A DNA stretch of 64,000 nt from Isoperla grammatica (lineage: Eukaryota; Arthropoda; Insecta; Plecoptera; Perlodidae), in contig OX246746.1 in the NCBI GenBank assembly GCA_945910005.1, positions 25,939,075-26,003,074 on the forward strand. Direction: 5' to 3'. Shown piece after piece: positions 34,688-47,368 of this stretch. Position numbers and translations under genes: made by a program. A model generated the notes under the pieces. The model did no database searches, was not told the origin of the DNA, and saw nothing but the letters and a program-made list of their open reading frames with translations. Numbering within the stretch: the first letter of the stretch is position 1; each line of letters opens with the position of its first letter.

Positions 34688-37600
34688 ACCCAGCGACCCG
34701 CCACTGATGAAAAACATATGCACAAGGATTAAAATCCAGTAATCGTGACTTTATTAAATGTGTCTTATAGACATAAATAATATAATTTTCTATCATACCC
34801 ATGCAGAGTTTAAGTCAGAGTGTAAGTTGATCAACTCCGCACAACGCGTGCTTAAAATTGATCCACATTGCTTCAATATTATCGCAAGGAAAATTAACTG
34901 AATAGGTTGAAGTTCACTAGAAAATTCTGGTATCTATTCCATAGATTTCGTCGAGACTCAAGAATTATTTTTGCTTTTTTAAACGATAGTTTTTAATTGT
35001 GTGTTTCACAACCATATCACAAAAGAAATCAATTATTTAAAAATACATATAAAACTTGGCAATATACATAAAATAGGGCATTAAATTCTCTAGTGAATGA
35101 TATCATGAACTGTATTTCCTTGCGACAATTTGAAAACAATAGAGAACGATTTCATCGTTACGGTTTGGATAACACGGAGCCTTACGTAGCGTCATTAATA
35201 AACGTTTCATTGAAAATAATTGAATTTTTAGTTGTTAAGAAACGTTTAAGATTACTACCTATACATTTTTCAGGTTTACTGGCCAAGAAATACGAAATTA
35301 AAATCAAAACCCGCCGACCAGCACCTACTACATACATTTCCTTATGGTTATATACATCATCTTTGTTTTATTGTTTTGTTTGCTGTTTTATTAGCTTCCA
35401 GTGGATTAAATACATAATATAGGAAATTGTGATTTCTATTATGATTTCTAAACTAAAAATTGGTAGTGACGATAGGATAGCTGACGATAGCTGACGACAG
35501 CTCCCAGCAAGAATGATCGGCAGACAGGCCAGGAATCTCAAGTTACACAACCGCGAGTGCACTAGTTTATATTTATCTACCATTATTTCCAATGTATGAC
35601 CGGTAAATATCCTCCAGTCAAAGTTCAAATATCGAGACCCTCCGAACCAGCTCCAAGTGATTTGTACCACGGTTGGCACGCATCGTTGCAATTGGAATTA
35701 AGTTATGTTATTTCAGGCTCTCCCCGGCATTACCGAGTGCAGCTAGCAGACAGTAGGATTTCAGTTATGCCAATAATAGATCACTGCATTGATACACTAT
35801 GTATGAATGAGTGCAAGGGCGAACTTCCTGTGTACAACAGTTATTGCAATAACAGCCGGTCATAGGTTTAGCAATCTAATTAGCTATGGTCAGACACAAA
35901 GTGAACTACGTTATGACAGGCATCGTAGCACAAATAACCTTGCTAAAAATAAATAAAATAATATTAGTGTGACAGACACTACAGCAAACATTAGTATGAT
36001 AGAAGTTAGAAAGGAAACCACGCTGACACACACAAAGAAAAGATGATACCGAATGTAGATCGTGATTGTTGTTTATATTTAGCAGGACAACGCCAAATTG
36101 ACTACGGTAGTAATGACACAAGTTTTGTCAATAACATACTTGAACCCGAACTCTTAGGGAATTTCAAACAAATTTGAATGACTATTATAATATTCCAAAT
36201 CCAAAATGATCATTGATCACAAATGTTTTTCTTAACATTTTGATGTAAAAAATAAAAATAGCTTTTAAAATTACTTGAATGAACACATGTCTTACGCAAC
36301 TTAAATTTCTTACACAACGAGTATAATAGTTACAGAGAAAATACAAAATCTTATCAATCGAAGTAAATCGTGTAAACTGTGAGTGCAAGTAACAACTCGG
36401 AACAACCCGAACAATCTAACGCCAGATCCTGCGAACAACTTGAATGGTGAAACTGTTATCGCGAATCTATAGTTTGAATGTGAATGCGTGCTTCGTATAG
36501 TCAACCCGATTCTGACAATATTTGCTCTCGTGTTTCCAGCTTCAGCGGAGAGAAAATGTTTCGACCTCTCGCAATTTCATTTCTTTGCCTTCGTTTTCCG
36601 GCCCGAAGAGCCATTCCTTCGGCGAGGCTCAGTTTTACAAATAAACGCACAGCTCAGTAATTTCAAGCTTCCTTGAACTTGCATTAGTCAAAATTTTGAT
36701 TTATTTTACTTGCTTATAATATCCAAAAACTAGGTTTTTGATTTAAATTGGTAAAATACGGAAGTGAATAATGGAAACAATATGTCAAAGTAAAAGTGGT
36801 GTTTATTTTGAACGCAATATATAAATTTTGAGTTACTAATAATTGTGTTTTCCTACAATCACAAAAACCGTCGATTATATTTTCTTTATCGCTCGACACA
36901 AAAAGAACAACAAAAGAAGTAGAAAGGACGTTCAATGGGTTTTCGTTCGTACAGATCGTACAGTTGTAACGAACTTAATTACATCAGCTATATAAATACA
37001 ATGGCAGCGATTGGACAAGCTTCACATGTGTAGGACATTCCTAAGTCCGGCTTTGAATATGTAGGACGTTCCTTAGAAGTCCCTGTTGAACGCGCAGACT
37101 GTAGACTATAGAGAGTCGAGTCTATGGTTGCTGCCAACGGGCAACGGAATCCCGATGCTGGATGATGGTTTCCACGGATCCGATAAAGAGCTTATTTTGT
37201 TCTATGTCTTGATTCTCGGTCCTAGGTAAGCTATACAACCCAGCCCGCATAACGGTTCCCATGCGACCAGAGCTCCTTACAAACCGAAAAGAAAAGCTAT
37301 ACTCAAGAAAATCTTTGACGGGAAGTATTTTTCCTTTCGACGTCAGTTTTTAGATTTTATTCAGTTCTACGTTCGTCCTTTTGACCATATTTTCAAGTTT
37401 CCTAAACTTTTTTGATCAAATATGGTGGCCTTATTCTGCTCGGGCATGACTTTGTATATTACACGAAACACTGTGTACTGTGTATACGCTAAGTTACTTG
37501 AAACCCCCTAGCACAACATTTTAATAGTTCCAGTCACAAAAACAAACACTTTGATAGGACCAAGCGTGGCACGGCTGTTACAGGTAGTATTGCTCAACAT

Positions 37601-38739
37601 TTTTAAGTATTTCCTGTGAGTACATGTTCATATAGGAGTTCTTTTAAGTAATCAAATCCCATATAGAAATCAATTCTTCAGTGAAATAATAATCTATCAT
37701 TATTAACTAATAACGTTCTGATGAATGCGCGCGGTATCTAATGAAAGCCCCACATGATGTAATGCCAAGATATTATGTGATCCTATTTTAATCTGCACTC
37801 CATTGCAAGTTCATAACAATAGCCAGTATAAAACGGTTGTTTTTAATGAAAATATGTATCAAATATATCACCTACGACAGCTAATCTTTTAATGTTGGTT
37901 CTGTATTTGTAGTTATTTTTTTTTTAAAGCTATGTTTTTGATCACACTAAACTACGTTAAATCCGATTCCAGAATTAATATTTTAAGCCCCAGCCAGCAC
38001 GAAGCAATCTATGGTAAATTCATAAACTCGTTTGGGATTTATGAACATGATCTAGAATGCAGTTCAATTTTTGTTTTATTTTAAAATAACGCAATAATTG
38101 GCTTCGTAATGTAGTCGATGACAAATAGTAACTACAGAGTCTTACCACCGCGCGTTAACTGCGGTAGGTATGGAGGGCTCGACAGTAATTGTACATCTCT
38201 CAGCAAGCTGGTAATGTACGATACGCAGCCTAACTCCATCTGCAATAAACCACGCGTTAAGAACAAACCAAAATAGTTATCCCTCTCAAGAGCAAACCTA
38301 GTTTCGTTTGATCCACCCGCGTGACGGCCGTGCGTTCGCCCAGTTCTGTCTACAGCACACGGCAGCATCTAGCATCTAGCTGCTGCTAAATATAGGATCT
38401 CCCAGGCCATCTCAAAACATGGCCTAACAGATGCACGCATTTGCAAACACAGAAGAAAAACACACAAGTTATTTGCAACGCTTTTATCAGTCTGTCAGTT
38501 TACTTCCGATTGTTGTTAGCGAAAATAATCTCGGTTCTATAATAGGTAACTGTAGACCCAGTACGGCGTCCGTACGCCAAGCCGCAGAAACATTTTGAGT
38601 CCCAGTAGAAAAACCGCGCGAAATTACAGTTATTCACAATCATATCTCAAGAACGCAATACCAAGACCACATCGAAAAATTGAGAACCCAGAGCGTTCTT
38701 GTTTCGTAATTGCACTACACCAACTATTATGGTGAATAC
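34688..38739. other. No gene seen
   Basis: AT-rich, without recognisable coding or TE-end structure. A short tandem GATAGCTGAC motif occurs at about 35476. Confidence 0.4.
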
Positions 38740-39499
38740 CTACTAGGAAAACGCTCTGTTTGACGCGTTGATAAGCGAGCGCGTCAATATCTACGAACTT
38801 TCTGGCGAAAAGTTTTCAATGCTAATACGAACAACAATTAACAACAATTCAAGAATGCGCATTGCAAAAATTGTTCTTATTTCCATGGCTATTATACTTT
38901 CCGACATTGTTGTATGCAGTGCAATGTGCGTTGCTAAGAATTTTCGTGGTCATGTTTTCAACACGGTCCGCCACCGTTACTAACACTTATTGACAGCATA
39001 GAAATGTAATTTCTGCCTTTAATACGTATTGGATTGCGTTTACATAAGTATATTCGTGACCGGACAAAAATTTACTATAAGATAGCCACCTCACATTTTG
39101 CCGTTACTGCGTTTTAGAAAAATATTTTCGAGTAACTTTCGTGTAACTTTGCCAATACTTATCAGATCGCCATTACATTAACATATTCGTGACCGTAAAA
39201 ATCTGTAAAAAAATCTGGCTATCTCACATTTTGCCGCCATTTTGTTTCAGAAAAATATTTTGCAGTAACTATGGTGTAACTTTGTAACTTTTCGAACGAT
39301 TTTGCCTCAAAACTATACACCTTCAATCCACATCGAGGCTTGTGGATGGTCCAAATTTCAAGTTGATCGGACTTTCCGTTCGACCGCTATCGACAGACAT
39401 AAAAACAAAACAAAAAACAAAAAAAAAACAAAAAACACAAAAAAAAACAGAATGAAGTGCCATAAGAGTCAAGTGGCAACGCTCGCTTCGCTCGCTTAA
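38740..39499 (+). repeat. Dispersed ~750-bp repeat, copy 3
   Basis: A full-length direct copy of 18041-18790, with the same start (CTACTAGGAAAACGCTCTGT) and end (CGCTCGCTTCGCTCGCTTA). The short frame is open from about 38747 to 38983 and includes ISERVNIYELSGEK, then NNNSRMRIAK, a hydrophobic run LISMAIIL, and CSAMCVAKNFRGH. Here a deletion after the GGTCAT codons removes the stop shared by the other two copies and extends the frame by about ten codons. Confidence 0.92.
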
Positions 39500-39988
39500 T
39501 TAAAACCGGCCAAAATAATGTTTTTTGTTATATCATGAGAACCCCAAATATTGAAACACTGATTCTGGTCCTGTCTTTGGTTTTGTATCAGCTACACAAT
39601 GGATTTAAAAAATTCACAGTTTGTTATCATTACGATTGTTATTTTATTTATAATTTAATAATTAATAATTACCAAAAAAATCAAATAACGATCGCCAAAA
39701 ACATTTTTATTTTTTACATTTTAAACCCTTGTGTAGCTGATACAAAACCATAGGCAGGACCAGAATCACTTTTTCAATATTTGGAAGCGTTGTCATGGTA
39801 TAATAAAAAACATTAATTTTGCGCGGTTTTAATACCCAGTCTCGTTAAATCAGTGGGGTGATCTAATAAATCCATGATTAGTAAATGAAAATAACCGTAC
39901 TGATTACAGTAGTTAGCATTCAATATGGAGTCCTTAAGAATCCACAAGGTGGTATATATATTTTAACTTTTTCGATGTGATATGCAGC

Positions 39989-40266
39989 ATTCTTGAAATA
40001 TTAATAACCGGTAACTTCGGCCATCCCTCGACCTGCAGAACTAGACTTGCGTTGCTGCGTGGGCGTAGAATGAGTAGCAGACGATATATTGATAATGGTT
40101 TCAGAGCAACTCCGAGCCGCTTATTCTTAAAATATTAAAAACCAGTAACTTCGGCCATCCCTCGACCTGCAGAACTAGAGACTTGCGTTGCTGCGTGGGC
40201 GTAGAATGAGTAGCAGACGATATATTGATAATGGTTTCAGAGCAACTCCGAGCCGCTTATTCTTGA
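39989..40266. repeat. Tandem duplication, two ~134-bp units
   Basis: The unit containing AACTTCGGCCATCCCTCGAC ... CAACTCCGAGCCGCTTATTC occurs at about 39989 and 40126 with near identity (ACTAGACTT against ACTAGAGACTT). Confidence 0.9.
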
Positions 40267-40514
40267 AATAAGTCACGAGTTGGCATGAGTCAGGTGTACG
40301 TCACTATTGCACTCATATGCACAGCGGCACCGCGACCAATGACGTCAAAATGACGTAGTACGACTAATGTCATTTCTACATTCCACTGAGATGCGAAACG
40401 ATCGGTATTTGCGATTCGGCAGATCAAGACATGTGAGTGCAATGTTGAGACGTCAACAGAAGTACACTATTCCCGTCACAGGACAACTTTGAGCCATCAA
40501 TCGAACGAACACTT

Positions 40515-40560
40515 TCTAGCACACGACCGTCTGAGATCGTGGGTTCGATTTTGACAACCG
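40515..40560 (+). repeat. tRNA-like segment (anticodon and T arms)
   Basis: TAGCACACGACCGTCTGAGA then TCGTGGGTTCGATTTTGAC resembles an anticodon stem-loop followed by a T arm with B box GGTTCGATTTT. The 3' half of the T stem is mutated and no D arm is clear. It is probably a SINE head relic. Confidence 0.35.
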
Positions 40561-40654
40561 GCAATCCTGAATTAAGTTTTTCAGGTGTTTCCGGTAATAA
40601 TTTTTACTCCTAAGCGTTTTTCTAGTATTATTATTCAAATGATGATAGTTACAC

Positions 40655-41260
<606 letters not shown>

Positions 41261-41594
41261 AATTATTAACACAACAAGGTAAAAATAATATTAACAACAC
41301 TACTATTCTGACTGTATTATGTTTCAAATATCGAATGGTGGCTACCGTAACACAATTGATTAAAACATAGAATAACAGCCATCCTTAAGGATAATTATAG
41401 CACTAAACTTACTTTAAATCCAGAGGAAAGGGCTCACGAACAAAGTGCGTGTGGCATGTCAGACTCTGACATCTCCAGTGGAGTAGACTACATCGAAATA
41501 GCCATGCGTGAAGATAAATATTATGGATGTATACCGCCAAAAAATCACGTATTACAACAACGTTCAAACCTTTGTATCATGACAGAGAGCGGCC

Positions 41595-41978
41595 GAGATA
41601 AAAGATGACGAAATCAAGAAACAATGTGCAATCTTTTCATTGTTCAGTTGCATCCAGTTCAACAACTGGGTTGGAACAAAAGAAATTGCAAAGAAAAATG
41701 GCGGAACACTGACGAGAGCAACTTAATAGATTGTGATGTCATTAAAAAATGGTCTCACAAATTATCAATTCATCAACTATCTGGATGCTTCATATCCAGC
41801 CAACAACGCGATTGAAATGAACCATGAACCACTGCATCTACATACCTTGGGTGTAGAGAAAACCATTGAGAGACGAATCCGCACCCTCAGAGAAGTTGCT
41901 TTTCTTGCCAAAATTTTTACGTCGGGAAATTCTGTTTTGCCACTTGTACGGGAACAAATTTCGGAGTCTACAACTTAA
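41595..41978 (+). pseudogene. Possible decayed coding frame, function unknown
   Basis: One frame reads for 43 codons (EIKDDEIKKQCAIFSLF, then NNWVGTKEIAKKNGG), hits two adjacent stops (TAA TAG at 41724-41729), and continues open for 82 more codons (NAIEMNHEPLHLHTLGVEKT, then RRIRTLREVAFLAKIF) to a TAA. The mixed charged and hydrophobic composition is protein-like, but I recognise no family. It could be a dead transposon or retrocopy gene, or chance. Confidence 0.22.
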
Positions 41979-42267
41979 AACAACCTAAAGAATGTAAGCA
42001 AATTGACACTCTTAACAATTACTTAAAATAGGTGCGTATATTGATCTCGTACAAAAGAATATATACCACTAAAAGTGCACTAAACTTCCACTATCCGTTT
42101 CCGGGTGTGTATAACTTTATGTACACATGAAGAACAAAATACCGCAAGTAAGCACATGTAAACACTTGTCAATGTGGTGGATTTTCGGAGGCCGTCCGCC
42201 CCCTTCCTCGTACGTGAGGAGACTGGCTTCTCTCTATGAGATCACGTGCGTCGATGCGTCTCACTCT

Positions 42268-42279
42268 GGTGACGTCACC
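42268..42279. promoter_or_regulatory. CRE-like palindrome in a CACGTG/CGTG-rich patch
   Basis: GGTGACGTCACC at 42268-42279 contains the CREB consensus TGACGTCA. Around it (42240-42320) lie several CACGTG-like words (TCACGTGCG, GTCACGTGCA, ACGTGAC). The patch is less AT-rich than its surroundings and lies about 0.7 kb upstream of the 43001 exon candidate, so it might be a promoter-proximal region. Confidence 0.2.
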
Positions 42280-43000
42280 GCCAACTACTGACCGTCACGT
42301 GCACTAATACGTGACACACCAAGTGAATGGTGACCGCCTCAGTTTCTGAAGATGTCCCAACGTAATCGTAACTAGTGTCATGCTGAAGAAATACCGGAGT
42401 CCAATAGTGCCGAATTGACTTTATACTTCTCTCCTTCCTCAAATCTACTTGAAACACGTCTAATAGTGATGGTTTAAGACCGTGTGTATTGAACACCTGA
42501 AACCCCCAGGCGCCAGGGGGGAGGAGTCACTAATGAGGCTTGTACAGTGTACACTCTTCTAAGCGGACGTCGAATACCGTTAGGAATTACGAAAGAACCC
42601 CAGGAATATGTTGATGTTTGTTTTAAAAAAATAGTGTATGAAAGGGGCGGTAGATAAGTGTACGAGGCATGCTGTGAGACAAGTTACGTTGGGACATTGT
42701 TAATTGGCTCCGTTGATAGATAGTTGTAATTCCGAGGATGATTGGCGGATGTGAAAACTACCGTTAAGAGAGAGAGAAGGGTTAATGAATATTTTGAGGG
42801 GAGTTTGCCCCACTATGTTGCTAGCAATACGCTCCTTCAGTCAACCAGGACTGGTACTTCACAACGAGACCGCTAGAGCGTGCCGAAGAGTAAACTAATC
42901 GGGGAATCCCTCTAGCGGAGAAGGTTCGAAGCGCCCAGTCTATGCGCGCTCCTAGCGGAGATCAAGTGCGAAAACGTGAAAAACGTGAACGCATGGATAC

Positions 43001-43147
43001 ATGGACAACGAGGGTTCAAATCACACAGCAGATAGTATATATTGTTGCTTTCATCCGTATTTGCCACGCACGAAATGTCTGGAAGAACACAAATATGAAC
43101 ATCACATCACGCGGACACCGACAGACATGTTTCAATTCCAGCTGTTG
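43001..43147 (+). CDS. Weak candidate first coding exon (49 codons, donor GTAAGT)
   Basis: ATG at 43001 (MDNEGSNHTADSIYCCF, then LEEHKYEHH), open for 49 codons to CTGTTG|GTAAGTATG, a consensus 5' splice site in phase 0. Upstream is GC-richer sequence and a CRE-like site. A second frame is also open over the same interval, which weakens the case. No family was recognised. Confidence 0.2.
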
Positions 43148-43267
43148 GTAAGTATGTGTTTACTTGTTCCGACAATGAATACTCACATAATAAATGCACC
43201 ACTAAAATAGGTGGTACTGAATTCTTAACTGTAGTTATTGGAAATAAAAAAAGCGCTCATATTTTAC

Positions 43268-43375
43268 TAATGTTTAGCATATTTAGCATATCATGTTTAG
43301 CATAGCATATAGCGTATGTTTAGAATATTTAGCATATCATGTTTAGCATAGCATATAGCTCATGTTTACCATATT
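43268..43375. repeat. TTTAGCATA-type short tandem repeat
   Basis: Repeated TTTAGCATAT / CATGTTTAGCATAGCATATAG words, with a larger period of about 58 bp present twice. Confidence 0.85.
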
Positions 43376-43454
43376 TGCAGAAAAGGACACGATTGAAAAA
43401 ACAATGTACAATATGGCCCCTTAATAAATAACAATAATTGTAATAAAATTGAGT

Positions 43455-43560
43455 GTGCTCAGTTTGGAGATCGAACCCAGACACTGCGGCTGTATTTATA
43501 TAAACACCGGTCTCTGGACAATAACGCTTCTACGGCTATACGGCTACACTGTTATTGTTT
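43455..43560 (-). repeat. Possible tRNA-derived SINE relic
   Basis: The minus strand has B box-like GGTTCGATCTCC (43477-43466). About 65-80 nt upstream it has a repeated TAGCCGTATAGCCGTAG segment in the place of the D arm. No target duplication was found. Confidence 0.3.
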
Positions 43561-46148
43561 TGTGATAGCTGCTAATTTGTAATACAATATGGTGATTTCA
43601 GTTGCCGACTCGACTGTGGCAGTCGCGTACATTGTGTACTTTAACAAATGACAGATGGATCACATTACAAGTCGATAATTGGATCATAATGAATTCAATA
43701 ACAGTTCGCTATATGAGGCCTCTGCAACTCAATCAGCTTCCATGGAGGAATAGAAATACAAAAATATTTATTCAATTGGACTGAAACGAAAGAAGTCATT
43801 ACGCCGAGTTTTATGTTACTGGAAAGATGCCGACAGATTATCTTAAGATTTACACCCTTGTGATTTAATTTTAAAAGAAAAGACGCGTAATTCTCTCGAC
43901 CCCACATTCCTCTACCTACTTATTTATATAGCAATATAATACTAAAGACTTTTTATTCCGATTTATTTTTGGTCTCGATATACATATTTAAGAACTTTTT
44001 TTTATGTTTTCCCAACTATTTCCACGCCTCTTTTCGTTTTAGTACTTTTAATCAAAGGGATGTTGATGCAATCAAACGTAAAAGAACACACGGAAAGTGA
44101 AAACGCCATTGCAGACCAGCTAATCATTCTACCTTGCCGTGCACCCCACACATAATGACTGTCTAAGAAGTGTGCTTATTGTACGTAGCTGTAAGCGTTA
44201 CACACGCGCACACGTGCACACGTTCAGGCATATACAGTCGAAATCGGGACGACGAATTACGACCGCGCATTAAATTAAAACTATTTAAAAAAATAATAAA
44301 AGGGATTTCTTGATGAAGATTTATACATTTTACAGGTTTAACATATAATAGCAAGGGTTGTGAAGTAAAGGACTGACCCACAAGCACTTATTGATAGATT
44401 ATCGAGACAGTAAACTGAAGGGGACGCTTCAGAAATCAGGGACATAGCAACAAACGTGTCATGTAACAAAGATTCGGATTATCTATATGAAAACGTACGT
44501 TTTGAGGAGTCTTTCAAATTAGCTTGGTTCATACGGAAAATGTGGGTACAGCACTATTTTAGTGACGGCGATAGCTTATTTAAAATACTCGGCAATGATA
44601 ATTTTTAGTAGATGGCAACACAGTTTCATTTTAATTGCAATTGCCACTGTTTTAGTCATTTTTTATTTTCCCTTTACAGTTTCTTCATTAGAGATGTTTT
44701 GAAAAATGAGTTTCGTCGGTATTTTTTAATTTTCGTTACGTGAAAAGAGGTATTTGTTAGAAAGTGACATCGTTTTCGCCAAAATATTCCGACCAATTTA
44801 TCTCGAGCAACTTCAAACGGGGGTGGCAGAAATTAACGTTCGCTGTTCCTAAACCGGGTGTTTTATTTTATCGGGGTTGTGTTAGCCAACATGGCAGCAA
44901 ACCCGGAGCTGATTTCATTACCTTAATATTCATACAATTACACTTTTAGGGAGTGGAACTAAGTTATGGCCAGCACATGTTCAAAAAATGTTTCGACATG
45001 GTGGCTCACTTCTCTGGTATCGTATCCTTACGTCAAATTACGTTCAGATGAAAAACGAAGAGGAAAAAATGAATTTTTGTATCAAGTATAAACTTGCATG
45101 TCTTGATATTATGAAGTTTAGGAAAAATGTACCAATGATTTCGGTGTACACATGTTTTCATCCACCAGGGAAAAAATTACCGATGGATGAAAAATAAGTG
45201 GAGTTTATACTTCATTAAAAATTCCAGCTCCCCACTTTCTTCTTATTAAAATGCTTTACGAATTTCAACCATTGTACTGGTGCACGAAAAAATTATAATT
45301 CGCTAACTGTAAAAGATAATGTGTTTACCTGAATTTACCTGAACAAACAAAGATTGGTTACGCAAAATTAAAAAAATTCATCTTACTCGCTAATGACGGG
45401 TCAGCGTTACGTAAAGGTCAAAATATTAACAGCATGCCCCTGGTCCCAAATGTTGTTTTTTTTACTTTGAACAATGTATAAGACTAATCTTAAGGTTCAC
45501 GTCCACGGAATTGGTATTTGAATACACGTGGTATTTAATTAAAAAGGCTCGCAACAAGAAAAAGCGTGAATTGCGATGAAACTCGGAATATAGGAAGGCA
45601 GAGACTGGCAATTGACATTTCGGAGGTGACATTATGGTAGACCAAGTAGGCCACCACTCTAGTATATCTTCCTATCTTTCTCTTAGCCCCAAAAAGCGCA
45701 TCAGTCTTTCCTTTGTCACAAAATGCGAAATAGATGTTCACTGTTCTAAAGTCTGTTTTTCGTCCAGTTTTTTTAAGCCTTCTAGAATTGATGTCTTTCA
45801 CTTACACATCGATCACTTCTTACGCACTCGCGTCGGCCGAAGCAGCCACATAGCCAATCAGAAATCGAGGAACGCACGAGCGGACAGGAATCAAATCCTG
45901 CTACTAAGCAATTGACGCTCACCGAGTATTTACCCCAAGGATTTTCTTTATAATGACGAATAGTATTTTAAAAAGTCTTCTCCCATTATTCAAATACGTC
46001 AAAACTAAATTAGCCTACTTCCATCAGGTCGATCTCTCGAAAGTCCTAATTCAATAGCAGTGCAGAGATAACCTATATTTGCTATTTATATCAATTGGCG
46101 GCCGGTAAATCCAACACACGTGTAGCGATCAGCGCTTGATACTTTGCC
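43561..46148. other. No gene seen
   Basis: AT-rich non-coding sequence. A degenerate tRNA-like T arm (minus strand, GCAGGATTTGATTCCTGT) occurs near 45880-45900. Confidence 0.4.
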
Positions 46149-47368
46149 CAGCAGTGCATTTGTCTCCCTATGTCATTCATTCATATAGGGCCCAACTAAC
46201 ATCTTACAGAGTTGAGCAGTGCATTTGCCTCCTTGTGTCATTCATATAGGGCCCAACTAACATCTTACAGAGTTGAGCAGTGCATTTGCCTCCTTATGTC
46301 ATTCATAGGGTCTAACTAACATATTACAGAGTTGAGCAGTGCGTTTGCCTTCTTTAACATTCATATAGGGCCCAACTAACATCTTACAGAATTGAGCAGT
46401 GCATTTGCCTCCTTATGTCATTCATATAGGGCCTAACTAACATCTTACAGAGTTGAGCAGTGATTTGCCTCCTTATGTCATTCATATAGGGCCTAACTAA
46501 CATCTTACAGAGTTGAGCAGTGCATTTGCCTCCTTATGTCATTCATATAGGGCCTAACTAACATCTTACAGAGTTGAGCAGTGCATTTGCCTCCTTATGT
46601 CATTCATATAGGGCCTAACTAACATCTCACAGAGTTGAGCAGTGCATTTGCCTCCTTATGTCATTCATATAGGGCCTAACTAACATCTCACAGAGTTGAG
46701 CAGTGCATTTGCCTCCTTATGTCATTCATATAGAGCCTAACTAACATCTTACAGAGTTGAGCAGTGCATTTGCCTCCTTATGTCATTCATATAGGGCCTA
46801 ACTAACATCTTACAGAGTTGAGCAGTGCATTAGCCTCCTTATGTCACTCATATAGGGCCTAACTAACATCTTACAGAGTTGAGCAGTGCATTTGCCTCCT
46901 ATGTCATTCATATAGGGCCTAACTAACATCTTACAGAGTTGAGCAGTGCATTTGCCTCCTTATATCATTCATATAGGGCCTAACTAACATCTTACAGAGT
47001 TGAGCAGTGCATTTGCCTCCTTATGTCATTCATATAGGGCCTAACTAACATCTTACGGAGTTGAGCAGTGCATTTGCCTCCTTATGTCATTCATATAGGG
47101 CCTAACTAACATCTTACAGAGTTGAGCAGTGTGTTTGCCTCCTTACGTCATTCAACTAGGGCCTAACTAACATCTGACAGAGTTGAGCAGTGCATTTGCC
47201 TCCTTATGTCATTCATATAGGGCCTAACTAACATCTTACGGAGTTGAGCAGTGCATTTGCCTCCTTATGTCATTCATATAGGGCCTAACTAACATCTTAC
47301 AGAGTTGAGCAGTGCATTTGTCTCCTTATGTCATTCATATAGGGCCTAACTAACATCTTACAGAGTTG
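46149..47368. repeat. 61-bp satellite, ~20 tandem units
   Basis: The monomer GAGTTGAGCAGTGCATTTGC ... GGGCCTAACTAACATCTTACA repeats with a 61-bp period. Internal units are nearly identical, with single-base changes and 1-bp indels. The first four or five units are the most divergent (GGGCCCAACTAA, missing bases), giving a polarity of divergence from left to right. 61 is not a multiple of 3, so no stable protein repeat is encoded. Confidence 0.97.

Noticed and set aside
46149..47368. Possibility that the regular 61-bp array is a CRISPR-like array
   Set aside because: Whole units repeat with no unique spacers, and the genome is eukaryotic; it is a satellite.
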